Source: Phenylobacterium sp. (GTDB lineage: Bacteria; Pseudomonadota; Alphaproteobacteria; Caulobacterales; Caulobacteraceae). From it: a DNA stretch of 64,000 nt. The stretch is taken from positions 1 through 64,000 of the forward strand of contig NZ_WGNY01000020.1 of the NCBI RefSeq assembly GCF_016124325.1, given 5' to 3'. The position numbers and the translations under genes were made by a program. This document shows, one piece after another, positions 15,098-23,787 of this stretch (position 1 is its first letter; every line of letters begins with the position of its first letter). The notes beneath the pieces are model-generated. The model had not been told where the DNA came from and made no database searches. It saw nothing but the letters and a program-made list of their open reading frames with translations.

Positions 15098-17338
15098 CTA
15101 GTAGGTGAAGGTCGCCGTGATCCCGTAGGTGCGAGGGGCGTTCGGCGTGCCGAGGATTGCCGCCCCGATGGGATTAAGGTGGCCGTAGTAGCGCTCGTTG
15201 GTGAGGTTCTTGCCCCAGATCCGCAGCGCCCAGTTGCTCTCGTGGGGCCGCAGCGCGACGTAGGCGTTCAGGCCGGAATAGGCGCCCGGTCCGAGCAGGT
15301 TACGGTCGTCGTAGTACTGGCTCGAAGTGTAGCTGTAGGTGACTTCCGCATCGACCTCGGCAGGGCCGGCGTCGAACTGGTACAACGCCCCGATGGTGCC
15401 CTTGAAGTGGGGCGAACGCTGGAGGTCGTTGCCGGAGTAGCTACAGGTCAGGCTGCCGGCGTCGAACCGGCCACCCAAGCACCCGGCCGGGTTGGCGGCG
15501 AAGAAGTTGTAGTCCTGGAACTTGGAGCTGAGGATGGTCACGCCGCCGTTCAGCGTCAGGCCCGGCGCGACCACGAACACGCCGTCCGCCTCGATGCCCT
15601 TACTGACGGCGTTCGCGGCGTTGCGGAACAGGGCCTGCCCGGGCCCGATGTTCACCCGCATCTGCAGTTGCTTGTAGTCCATGTAGAAGGCCGTGACGTT
15701 CAGCCGGAGCCGGCGATCCAGCCACTCCGAGCGGATGCCGGCTTCATATGACCACACCGTCTCCGGGTTGAACGTCGGGCTGGCCACGAAGTCGGCCGAG
15801 GTGAAGTTGTTTCCGCCGCTCTTGAAGCCCTTCTGCGCCGACGCATAGATCATGATGTCGTCGTTGACCTTGAAGTCGGCGCTGACTTTCGGAGACACAT
15901 CCGACCAGGTCTTGGAGGTCTCGCGACGCAACGCGTCCGGGAAGGGCAGCACGCGCGGCAGTTGCTCGTTCGGGTTCGGGTTCAGGTCCCGAACCGAGGT
16001 GTTGGCGAAGTCCTTGGTTTCACGGGTGTATCGGGCGCCGACCTTGAGGGTCAGCCGGTCGAAGAAGAGATAGCTCGCCTCCCCGAACACCGCATAGCTC
16101 TTGGTGGTGTTGATGGGGTTGAAGGCGATCTCATCAACGGGAGCGACGTTGAAGCGGTCGATGAAGTAACGGACCTTGGCGTGCTCGCGGAAATAGTAGA
16201 GACCCGCGACCCACTGAAACGGGCTGCTCCCGCTGGAAGCGAATCTCAGCTCCTGCGAATATTGGTTCTGACGCTCCGATTCCATCCACGACCTGGCGAG
16301 CGTGTGGGGTCCGGCGTCGGTGTCGACCAGGAAGCTGGCGAAGCTGTCGCGATAGGCGGAAAGGCTCGTCAGGCGGATCGTGTCGGTGACATCGTGGTTG
16401 ACCTCCAGCATCAGTCCGCCCTGGCGCCGCTGGATGTAGGGATTGTTGTTGAGGTCGATGTCGTTGATATGGCCGTACGTGGCCTGGATGGCCGCCGGCG
16501 TCACCGTGGCGGCGGTGCCCACATAGCCCGGCAGCCGCACGACGTCCGGCCACACAGCGCTGTCGTCCGAGGCGCCGACATCCCCACGGACGATCACGTC
16601 CGTTCGTTCGTTCGGCCGCCACCTCAGCACGCCGCGGACGTTGGATTCGCGGATCGGCTCCATCTCGTCGCCTGTGAACGAGTTGATGTCCGCGTAGCTC
16701 TTCACCCGGTTGTGGAAGATCGCGATCGAGCCCGCGAGGTTGTCGGTGATGGCGCCGCTGGCCATGCCGCGCAGGGTGAGGTTGGCATAGCTGCCGTAGG
16801 TGCCCTCGGCCATGAACTGGGTGTCGCTGGTCGGCAGCTTGGTGATGATGCTGACCGCGCCAGCAGTGGCGTTTCGACCGAACAGGGTGCCTTGCGGCCC
16901 TCGCAGGATCTCGATGCGTTCGATGTTGGCCAGGCCGAACACGCCAGAGGCATTGCGGCCGAGATAGACCCCATCCACATAGAAGCCGACCGGCGTGTCG
17001 GCGCCGATGCCGCTGGCTGCGGAATCGATGCCGCGGATCGAGGCGTTGAACCCGAACGCCGCGTCCGGGCCCATGACCAGGCTGGGCACCGCCAGGGAAA
17101 GCTCCTGCAGGTCTCTCACGCCCTGGCGCGCGATTGACTCACCCCCGACGGCCGTGATGGCCAAGGGCGTGTCCTGCAGCTTGGTCTCTCGCCGGGTGGC
17201 GGTGACGACGACTTCTTGCACGATGCCGGCCTCATGGCTGGCGGCGTCCTGCGCGGCGGCCGGCGTGCCCGCGCCGCACAACGCGGCGGCGGAACACGAC
17301 AGCAACAAGAACAATCTTGCGCTCTTCGTAGCAAACAT
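15098..17338 (-). CDS. TonB-dependent outer-membrane receptor
   Basis: A 746-aa receptor. The signal peptide (LFLLLSCSAAALCGAG then AQDAAS) is followed by a TonB-box-like VQEVVVTATRRE. The plug domain includes GFYVDGVYLGRNA and the LRGPQGTLFGRNATAGAVSI hallmark. The beta-barrel ends with an aromatic strand, GITATFTY. Receptors of this size in sphingomonads and caulobacters take up organic substrates, not only siderophores. Ribosome site GAGGG precedes the ATG. It sits mid-operon with MFS and catabolic enzymes, so it likely imports the pathway substrate across the outer membrane. Confidence 0.93.
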   Translation of the reverse strand: MFATKSARLFLLLSCSAAALCGAGTPAAAQDAASHEAGIVQEVVVTATRRETKLQDTPLAITAVGGESIARQGVRDLQELSLAVPSLVMGPDAAFGFNASIRGIDSAASGIGADTPVGFYVDGVYLGRNASGVFGLANIERIEILRGPQGTLFGRNATAGAVSIITKLPTSDTQFMAEGTYGSYANLTLRGMASGAITDNLAGSIAIFHNRVKSYADINSFTGDEMEPIRESNVRGVLRWRPNERTDVIVRGDVGASDDSAVWPDVVRLPGYVGTAATVTPAAIQATYGHINDIDLNNNPYIQRRQGGLMLEVNHDVTDTIRLTSLSAYRDSFASFLVDTDAGPHTLARSWMESERQNQYSQELRFASSGSSPFQWVAGLYYFREHAKVRYFIDRFNVAPVDEIAFNPINTTKSYAVFGEASYLFFDRLTLKVGARYTRETKDFANTSVRDLNPNPNEQLPRVLPFPDALRRETSKTWSDVSPKVSADFKVNDDIMIYASAQKGFKSGGNNFTSADFVASPTFNPETVWSYEAGIRSEWLDRRLRLNVTAFYMDYKQLQMRVNIGPGQALFRNAANAVSKGIEADGVFVVAPGLTLNGGVTILSSKFQDYNFFAANPAGCLGGRFDAGSLTCSYSGNDLQRSPHFKGTIGALYQFDAGPAEVDAEVTYSYTSSQYYDDRNLLGPGAYSGLNAYVALRPHESNWALRIWGKNLTNERYYGHLNPIGAAILGTPNAPRTYGITATFTY

Positions 17339-17400
17339 GGCATTTCCCTCTAGGTTGTTATTGATGTTTTACGCCACTCTCTGGAACTACTCGTTGGAAC

Positions 17401-18948
17401 TCAGACCAGTCGATCTTCTCCGACCCAATATTTCGACCTGATGTCAGCCTTTTTTACCTTCCCGACCGGGCTTCGCGGCAAGACAGGCCAGAATTCGATG
17501 GTCTTTGGAGCTTTGACGGAGCCGAGCTCCGCCTTGCAGAGGCGGATGAGCTCCTCCTCCGTGGCCGACGCCCCTGGTTTCAGTTCGATAACGGCCTTGA
17601 CCGCCTCGCCCCATTTGGGGTCCGGAACACCGATCACCGCGCAGTCCTGGACCGCAGGATGAGCCCAGAGAACGCGCTCGATTTCACTTGGAAACACATT
17701 GAAACCGCCAGAAATGATCATGTCTTTCTTGCGATCTACAATATAGAAATATCCCTCATCATCGCGGTATGCGATATCCCCGGTATGATGCCATCCGAAC
17801 TCTGAGACTGCGGCAGTCGCGGCAGGGTCCTTGTAGTATCCCGGCATCACCAGGTTACTCTTCACGACAATTTCCCCGCGCTCGTGGTTGGCGAGGATCT
17901 TGCCGTCGGAATCCATGATCTCCACGCGCGTGAACAGGGTGGAGCGGCCGCAGCTCTTCAGCAGATCTTCGTTGCCGCCCGGGGAGACCGCTCGAAGGTG
18001 GTCCTTCGGCGTCAACACCGTGCAGGCGAGCGGCGCCTCCGTCTGTCCGAAGAACTGCGCCATCACGGGGCCGAAGATATCTAACGCCTGCCGCAACTTG
18101 TCGGCCGACATCGGCGCTGCCGTGTAGACGAAGTATTTCATCGAAGAATAGTCGAATTCCCGCACCTGCGGATGCGACAGCATCATGTAGATGACGGTTG
18201 GAGGCAGGAACAAATGGGTCACGCGATGCTTCTCTATGCTTCGCATGATCTCCAGGGGGTCCGCCTGCGGCAGAATGATCTGCGTGGCGCCTTCCGCGAA
18301 CAGCATCAGCGCAAGCCCGCCGGCGGCGTGGGTAAGCGGCGCAACGGCCAGGTGGACGGGAGCGAAGTCACACGGCAGGGCGGTGAAGAAGTTCGCCGTC
18401 ATGACTTCGAACACGCGAGCCCGCCAGGCGATCCCTTTGGGCAGGCCAGTGGTCCCGCCCGTCGAATAGACCGCGGTGAGCCGTTCGTCGTCCTCCGGCA
18501 CATCGGGCGCGAGGCCTTCATGGCCGGCGATGAAGGTGTGGAAGCCTTCGGGCCCGTCGTCCGACAGGGAGACGAAGCGCTTCACATTCGGGCAGGCCTT
18601 GCGGAGCTCCGCGACCGTGTCGACGAACTTGTCGTCGTAAAACAGCACGTCGCATTCCGCGAGGTTGATCACGTGCATCAGCTCGGCGCTGGTCGACCGG
18701 GCGTTGAGCGGCACCCACGCCACGGCGGCCCGGAAGACTCCCAGGAGGCATTCCAGCAGGCGGGCGCTGTTGCGGCTGTAGATGCCGGCCTTCATGCCGG
18801 GCTCGAAGCCGGCGGCCTGCAAGGCGAGCGCCACCACGTGCGATGTCTTTTCGACCTCGCGGTAGGTGCGCTGGATCCCGCCGTCGACCAGACAAAGACG
18901 GTCTGGATAGCGCGCAGCACCCCGGTCGAAGAAGTCGATGAAACGCAT
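17401..18948 (-). CDS. Acyl-CoA synthetase (AMP-binding, ANL superfamily)
   Basis: A 515-aa adenylate-forming CoA ligase. The P-loop is YSTGGTTGLPKG (~165), the A5-like motif is FGQTEAP, A7 is WHHTGDIAYRDDEGYFYIVDRKKDMI, and the C-terminal catalytic lysine is in RSPVGKVKKADI. It activates a carboxylic acid to its CoA thioester, the entry to the beta-oxidation enzymes encoded in the same region. A similar enzyme could act on aromatic, alicyclic or branched acids. No close ribosome site is obvious upstream of ATG 18948. Confidence 0.92.
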   Translation of the reverse strand: MRFIDFFDRGAARYPDRLCLVDGGIQRTYREVEKTSHVVALALQAAGFEPGMKAGIYSRNSARLLECLLGVFRAAVAWVPLNARSTSAELMHVINLAECDVLFYDDKFVDTVAELRKACPNVKRFVSLSDDGPEGFHTFIAGHEGLAPDVPEDDERLTAVYSTGGTTGLPKGIAWRARVFEVMTANFFTALPCDFAPVHLAVAPLTHAAGGLALMLFAEGATQIILPQADPLEIMRSIEKHRVTHLFLPPTVIYMMLSHPQVREFDYSSMKYFVYTAAPMSADKLRQALDIFGPVMAQFFGQTEAPLACTVLTPKDHLRAVSPGGNEDLLKSCGRSTLFTRVEIMDSDGKILANHERGEIVVKSNLVMPGYYKDPAATAAVSEFGWHHTGDIAYRDDEGYFYIVDRKKDMIISGGFNVFPSEIERVLWAHPAVQDCAVIGVPDPKWGEAVKAVIELKPGASATEEELIRLCKAELGSVKAPKTIEFWPVLPRSPVGKVKKADIRSKYWVGEDRLV

Positions 18949-19034
18949 GGGCGTAGGTCCTCGAGTGCAGGAGAGGTTTGCGGGCCTTGCGACTCGCAGC
19001 GGTCAGGCGTGTTTTCGGCGGGCGTTGGCGGCGG

Positions 19035-19946
19035 TCAGCGCTTTGGCGGCTTCCGCTTTGCGGAGGACAGGCGCTCCAGCATCGTGCCCATGGAGGCCGT
19101 GTCCTGATCTTCCAGCCCCTGAGCCACGCCCATCAGGTGCATCTGGACCGCGGACTGGAACAGTGGCGTCGGATAGTTCAGGTGCCCCGCGAAGTCCGCG
19201 ATGACCTTGGCGTCCTTGATGGCGATCCGGTAGTTGCCCCGCGACGACGTGTAGTCCTCGTCCGCCATCATCTTGGCGCGCAGTTCGAACGCTCCGGACG
19301 AGGCCGCGCTCTGGATCACCACATTGTAGAACAGGTGGGGATCGATCCCCGCCTTTACTGCGAACGCCATCGCCTCCGCCGCGGCCGCGGTGTGGACCAT
19401 GCCGAGGTGGTTGACGATGAGCTTGATCGTGGCCGCTTCGCCGAACTCGCCAAGCCGGATCACCCGGTTGGACAGGATGTCGAGCACGGCTTGGCTGGTG
19501 TCGATGAGCTTTGGATCGCCGCTGGCGAAGAAGGCATAGTCGCCGGTCAGCACCATGTCCCGGTTGCCGCTGAACGTGCAGTCGATCATGCCCCAGCCGG
19601 CATCCGCGAGGATCTTGCGGGCCTTGTCCTTGTCGGTCACCGCGAAGGTGTTGGTGTCGATAATGGTCCCCGGGCCGGCGACGGCGCCGACAATGCCCCC
19701 CTCCCCGGCGAGGGTGGCGCTCAGCGCGTCCACCGACGGCAGCGAGAAGATCACCGTCGAGCAGCTGGCGGCCACCGCGGCCGGCGACGCAGCCCGCGTC
19801 CCGCCGGCCTTTTCGAGGGCCGCCACCGCGGCCTCGGACACGTCGAAGCCCACGACAGGAACCTTGGCCTGCAGGAGTCGATGGGCGAATGCCGATCCAA
19901 TGGCCCCGAGCCCGATGATGCCGACCTTATCGCTAGACACACTCAC
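19035..19946 (-). CDS. NAD(P)-dependent beta-hydroxyacid dehydrogenase (3-hydroxyisobutyrate dehydrogenase family)
   Basis: A 303-aa protein with the Rossmann motif GIIGLGAIGSAF at the N-terminus, the substrate-binding DCTFSGNRDMVLTGD segment (replacing the usual DAPVSGG) and the catalytic Lys in AATIKLIVNHLG. The start is a GTG at 19946 with GGAAAGGAC just upstream. It probably oxidises a beta-hydroxyacid or reduces a tartronate-semialdehyde-like aldehyde. The altered substrate loop hints at an unusual substrate. Confidence 0.85.
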   Translation of the reverse strand: MSVSSDKVGIIGLGAIGSAFAHRLLQAKVPVVGFDVSEAAVAALEKAGGTRAASPAAVAASCSTVIFSLPSVDALSATLAGEGGIVGAVAGPGTIIDTNTFAVTDKDKARKILADAGWGMIDCTFSGNRDMVLTGDYAFFASGDPKLIDTSQAVLDILSNRVIRLGEFGEAATIKLIVNHLGMVHTAAAAEAMAFAVKAGIDPHLFYNVVIQSAASSGAFELRAKMMADEDYTSSRGNYRIAIKDAKVIADFAGHLNYPTPLFQSAVQMHLMGVAQGLEDQDTASMGTMLERLSSAKRKPPKR

Positions 19947-20024
19947 GTCCTTTCCAAGAGAGCCGTCTTGTCAGTCGCGCCGTCTCTTGCCTTCCGGTCA
20001 GCAAGCGTGGCGATAAGCGTAGAT

Positions 20025-20969
20025 TTAATAGCGGTATGTATTTGCCATGTACTGGGCCATGTGATCGCCATACTTCATCGGCTCGTGCTTGGGCTTCTCG
20101 GTGATGCATTCGATGTGGGCGTTCACGCCCGGGTTGTAGAAGAACGCCAGGGAGTGGCGGTCTTCGACGCCAGTGGGAGAGATCACGCGATGCGGCGTCG
20201 CGCGGAACCTGTCGTTGGTCCACCGCTTCAGCGCCTGGCCGGCGTTGACGAGATAGGCCCCGGGGATCGTCGGCTGCGGAATCCAGCGCCCATCAGCCAG
20301 CATGATCTCGAGGCCGGGGACCTTCGTCTGCGGCAGGAAGGTCATGAAGCCGGCGTCCGTGTGGGCGCCCAGTCCGAACTGGTCGGAGCTCAACTTGTCC
20401 GTCCGCGGGTAGTGGACCATCCTGAGGTAGTCCAGCGGGTCCTTGAAGGCCTCGTCGAAGTAGTCCTCGGGGACATCCAAGGCCGCCGCGTAAATCTTCA
20501 AAAGGCGGTTTCCCAGGGATTCGCAAGCCTTGAAGTACTCCTGGACGTTCTCCTTGAAGCCGGGGAGATTTTCCGGCCATGGCTGGGGTACGTAGTAGCG
20601 CACGCCGGCTTTCGCCAAGGGATGGTCCGGAGAATAGTCGCGACCCACGTGGTACGCGGACTGCACGTCGGCGCGGTTCTTCGAGTTGTTGAACCCGTCG
20701 CCGGTGTCGATCCGCATCCCGTTACGCGGGACGTACCCGACGTAGTGCTCGGATTGCTTGATCTTGAGCTTCTCTTCCTCGGGCAACGCATGGAAGCGCG
20801 CCGACTCGGCAAACGTCCGGTCGATCAATTCCTGGCTCACGCCATGATTGATGATGAAGTAGAAACCCACCTTCGTGGCGGCCTCGTACAGCTCGCCACT
20901 CAGTTTCTCGAGAGCCCCAGGTTCGTTCCTCAGGTAGGGACCCAAGTCGAGGATCGGAAGTTCGCTCAT
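20025..20969 (-). CDS. 2-oxoglutarate/Fe(II)-dependent oxygenase, isopenicillin N synthase-like
   Basis: A 314-aa non-heme iron oxygenase. The N-terminal DIOX_N segment starts PILDLGPYLRNEPG with GFYFIINHGV. The iron ligands are the His and Asp of LGAHTDAGFMTF and the distal His of ATPHRVISP, and the 2OG-binding Arg is in RHSLAFFYNPG. Ribosome site GGGAG precedes the ATG at 20969. It probably hydroxylates or desaturates a pathway intermediate. It lies between the second luciferase-like enzyme and the beta-hydroxyacid dehydrogenase. Confidence 0.9.
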   Translation of the reverse strand: MSELPILDLGPYLRNEPGALEKLSGELYEAATKVGFYFIINHGVSQELIDRTFAESARFHALPEEEKLKIKQSEHYVGYVPRNGMRIDTGDGFNNSKNRADVQSAYHVGRDYSPDHPLAKAGVRYYVPQPWPENLPGFKENVQEYFKACESLGNRLLKIYAAALDVPEDYFDEAFKDPLDYLRMVHYPRTDKLSSDQFGLGAHTDAGFMTFLPQTKVPGLEIMLADGRWIPQPTIPGAYLVNAGQALKRWTNDRFRATPHRVISPTGVEDRHSLAFFYNPGVNAHIECITEKPKHEPMKYGDHMAQYMANTYRY

Positions 20970-20984
20970 CTCAGTAGTCTCCCT

Positions 20985-20999
20985 AACGATGTCATCGTT
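20985..20999. promoter_or_regulatory. 15-bp palindrome upstream of the 2OG oxygenase
   Basis: AACGATG, one base, CATCGTT: a perfect 7-1-7 inverted repeat in the 58-bp gap between the luciferase-like gene and the oxygenase gene, 16 bp before the latter's start. It could be an operator, a weak attenuator hairpin, or chance. It does not match the TetR-type operator. Confidence 0.3.
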
Positions 21000-21027
21000 T
21001 TTCTTGTTTAGAAGCGCCCACCAGAGG

Positions 21028-22080
21028 CTAGGCCCGAGCCCTCGCCCTCTCGGCCGTGTCGACTAAGATCTGATCCTGCCGAAAAGCGGGCATGACCGTC
21101 TTGGCGAACAGCCGCAGCCGGTCCACCCCGCCCCAGGGGTCGTTGAGCAGCACGTGGTCGACGCCGAAGGATTGCAGCTGCTTCAGTCGCGCGATGCATT
21201 CTTCAGGCGGACCGATGATCGCGGCGGACTCCGTCGCCTCACGCGAGTCGTTGACGAAACTGCCGGCCGGCTGCTCGGGCGCGCTCCCGGGGATCTGAGC
21301 GGACGCCTTGATGGCGGCGATGACGTCGAGGCGCTTCCGGATCTCGTCTTCGCGGTGCGCGGGGTCGTTGTCTTTGAGCAGAAGCAAGCCCCGGGTGACG
21401 GCGATGCACCCATCCTCCGGACGGCGGCCTTCGCGGTCAAGTTGGTCATGGTACCAGGCGACACGTTGCCGCGTGAGGTCCATGTCGCCGAACTGGTCAA
21501 GCAGGACCCGTCGGCCCTTCGCCGCCGCGTCCCGGATCGAAGCTTCGCTGCCGGCGGCGACCCAGAGCGGCGGGTGAGGCCGTTGGACCGGCTGGGGCTC
21601 GACGACGATGTCCCGGAACTTCCAGAAGGCGCCTTCGTGCGAAAAGCGCTCCTCGCTTGTCCAGCCCTTCACCAGGAGATCGACCGCCTCCTCGAAGCGG
21701 GCCTGGGCCTCGCTGGGATCGATGCAGAAACCGTGGAATTCGTTGGGCCGGTAGCCGCGCCCGACGCCCATCTCGAGACGGCCGTTGGAAACCAGGTCCA
21801 CCAGCGCCGCCTGCTCGGTGAGCAGAACAGGATTGTGCCAGGGCATTACGGTCACCGCCGTGCCCAGCCGCATCGTGCTGGTGATCCCGGCCAGATAGCT
21901 CAGCAAGGTCAGCGAGGCGCTAAGTTGGCCGTCTCCGGTGAAGTGGTGCTCGACCAGGAACAGGGACTCGAAACCGAGCGCCTCGGCCTCCACGACGTAG
22001 TCGATGAAGGTCCCGTACGTCTGGCTGTCGCCTGCGACCTCCGCGGTTCTCGCCACCCCTCCGAACAACCCGAAACGCAT
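21028..22080 (-). CDS. Luciferase-like FMN-dependent monooxygenase (LLM class), second copy
   Basis: A 350-aa LLM-class flavin oxidoreductase. It starts MRFGLFGGVARTAEV and has SLFLVEHHF, the AVTVMPWHNPVLLTEQAALV block and MGVGRGYRPNEFHGF. It differs from the copy at 13 kb and is closer to alkanal-type monooxygenases. AGAGGGA lies upstream of ATG 22080. It is the first gene after operator C and therefore heads the operon running to the MFS gene. It shares the FMN reductase encoded at 7883-8500, as no other reductase is in the window. Confidence 0.88.
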   Translation of the reverse strand: MRFGLFGGVARTAEVAGDSQTYGTFIDYVVEAEALGFESLFLVEHHFTGDGQLSASLTLLSYLAGITSTMRLGTAVTVMPWHNPVLLTEQAALVDLVSNGRLEMGVGRGYRPNEFHGFCIDPSEAQARFEEAVDLLVKGWTSEERFSHEGAFWKFRDIVVEPQPVQRPHPPLWVAAGSEASIRDAAAKGRRVLLDQFGDMDLTRQRVAWYHDQLDREGRRPEDGCIAVTRGLLLLKDNDPAHREDEIRKRLDVIAAIKASAQIPGSAPEQPAGSFVNDSREATESAAIIGPPEECIARLKQLQSFGVDHVLLNDPWGGVDRLRLFAKTVMPAFRQDQILVDTAERARARA

Positions 22081-22093
22081 GTTCCATCCCTCT

Positions 22094-22120
22094 ATTATGA
22101 TAACGGGTATGTATCGTAAT
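22094..22120 (+). promoter_or_regulatory. Putative TetR operator, copy C (wide spacing)
   Basis: ATTATGATA, nine bases, TATCGTAAT. The half-sites match copy B exactly but the spacer is nine bases instead of three. It is only 14 bp before the start codon of the luciferase-like gene, so it overlaps the 5' leader. The extra six bases would put the half-sites on shifted helix faces, so binding may differ. Confidence 0.5.
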
Positions 22121-22219
22121 TTATCGAGCTCTGCAAGGCGGTTTTATCGCGGGATTTGAGCGGTTTGGCCGGGTGACACAGTTGTGATCATCCACGCACG
22201 CAAAGGAGGCGGGCCATCG

Positions 22220-22972
22220 TCAGTACGCCCCCGACTCCGGCTTGGTCCGGCCGACCCGCTCGTAATATTGGTCGGGAATGAGTTCGGCCTTCTTGTAGAA
22301 GTGCCAGGCGCAGGGCTTCGACGCGTCAGGGTCATAGCCGGTGACCCACAGGGGGTGGCCGCCCCACTCCATGGGCAGCAGCTCGTTCAGGCAACAGTGC
22401 AGGCAGTAGTAGGGAACATCCTTCTGTCCCCAGCTCCAGTCATGCGCTTCCTCGGTCTTTCCGAAATTGTATGGGGCGCCGAGACGCGACGGCGTGCCGT
22501 CGACGGGATCCCCGCGCCGCATGCGCCCGCCGCTACCGCAGGGATCCATATAGATTGAGTAGCGGTCGCCTTCGTCCACGACATCGATCTCGCCCTGCTG
22601 CTTCGGACCGCCGTGATGCGACCGCATGACCTCAGCGGTGACCTGGACCCTCTCCTCCACGGAGAGCTTCAGGTACCCCTTCCAGGTGCGGCGCATCATC
22701 CAGGTCTCCTGGCTCTTGCGCATGACAGCGTGCATTTCGGTTTCGCCCTGGCGGCGCGCGATCTCGGTAAACAGGTTCCAGATCCAGTCGCAGAACAGGT
22801 CGTGGAGCGCCTTTCCTTCCGTCACCACGTAGCGCGCAAGCTGCTTGGCCTCCGCGAGGCGGCCGCCGTCCACAGCCTGCACGATCTTCTCCGTGGTGGG
22901 CTCCCCTAGGTCCGAAAGATCATCCTGGCGAAGCGGACGGCTGAGCCGGGGCAGGTCGGAAAGACGCAGCAT
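22220..22972 (-). CDS. Cysteine-rich protein of unknown function in the catabolic operon
   Basis: A 250-aa protein that I do not recognise. The N-terminal half is helical (EAKQLARYVVTEGKALHDLF, MRKSQETWMMRRTWKGYL). The C-terminal half carries a likely metal site: DPCGSGGRMRRG at ~145 and YYCLHCCLNELLP at ~190, followed by GHPLWVTGYDPD. The Cys/His spacing suggests Zn or Fe-S binding. It lies 32 bp after the SDR gene in the same direction and is last of the operon that starts with E1alpha, so it probably serves the same pathway as an enzyme or as an assembly or sensor factor. Confidence 0.75.
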   Translation of the reverse strand: MLRLSDLPRLSRPLRQDDLSDLGEPTTEKIVQAVDGGRLAEAKQLARYVVTEGKALHDLFCDWIWNLFTEIARRQGETEMHAVMRKSQETWMMRRTWKGYLKLSVEERVQVTAEVMRSHHGGPKQQGEIDVVDEGDRYSIYMDPCGSGGRMRRGDPVDGTPSRLGAPYNFGKTEEAHDWSWGQKDVPYYCLHCCLNELLPMEWGGHPLWVTGYDPDASKPCAWHFYKKAELIPDQYYERVGRTKPESGAY

Positions 22973-23003
22973 GTGGGCCTCGTTCGGTGGGAGATCGCCG
23001 CCG

Positions 23004-23774
23004 TCAGGGATTGCCGTAAGCCGCCCACGGCGGGGCGACGAGGAAACCGGCGTCGACCGGAAGGTTCACGCCTGTGATGGCGGAGGCGGAGGACGAGGCG
23101 AGGAACGTCACGGCCGCGGCGATCTCGTCCGCGCGCACCATCCGACCAAGCGCCGAATTTTGGGTCATCCTCGCCGGATCCATCATCTTGAGCGTCATGC
23201 CGCGGCGCAGGCCCGGCGTCTCGGTGAAGCCGGGGGAGACAGCGTTCACCCGCACCCCCCGGCCGCCCCATTCCGCCGCCAAGCTGGCCGTGAGATTGAT
23301 GACTGCGGCCTTCGCCGGACCGTAGGCGTGCACCGGGTTCGACGTCATGCCAGACACCGAGGCGATGTTGACGATGGCGCCGCGACCGCGTCGCGCCATG
23401 GCGCCGCCGATCTCTGCGGAGGCGACGTAGAGGCCCCGCAGGTCGACGCGGATGACAATGTCCCACTCCTTGAGGGTGAGATCCTCCGGAGGCAGCGGTC
23501 GTTGCAGGACGCCGCCGGAATTCACCAGCACTTCGATGGGGCCGAGTTCCGCCTCCACCCGCTGGGCCATGGCCCGGATGCTCGCCTCCTGGGCCAGGTC
23601 GAGGGGGACGGCCAGGCCGCCGATGTCCGCCGCCACCGCTTCGGCACGCTCGATATTGAGGTCGGCGACCGCCACCCTCGCCCCGGCCGCCGCCAGGCCG
23701 CGGGCCGAGGCCTCGCCGATTCCGCTCGCGCCGCCGGTGACCACCGCGATCGCGCCATCGAAGGTTATGTTCAC
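23004..23774 (-). CDS. Short-chain dehydrogenase/reductase
   Basis: A 256-aa classical SDR. The cofactor motif TGGASGIGEASA is near the N-terminus, followed by NSGG (usual NNAG), catalytic Ser in NIASVSGMTS, and YGPAK (YxxxK) ~155-159. It is complete, unlike the SDR at 3.8 kb. The start is GTG at 23774, with GGAG eight bases upstream. It sits between the acyl-CoA dehydrogenase and the Cys-rich gene, consistent with a 3-hydroxyacyl-CoA or alcohol dehydrogenase step. Confidence 0.9.
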   Translation of the reverse strand: MNITFDGAIAVVTGGASGIGEASARGLAAAGARVAVADLNIERAEAVAADIGGLAVPLDLAQEASIRAMAQRVEAELGPIEVLVNSGGVLQRPLPPEDLTLKEWDIVIRVDLRGLYVASAEIGGAMARRGRGAIVNIASVSGMTSNPVHAYGPAKAAVINLTASLAAEWGGRGVRVNAVSPGFTETPGLRRGMTLKMMDPARMTQNSALGRMVRADEIAAAVTFLASSSASAITGVNLPVDAGFLVAPPWAAYGNP

Positions 23775-23787
23775 GTCGAGGCTCCGA

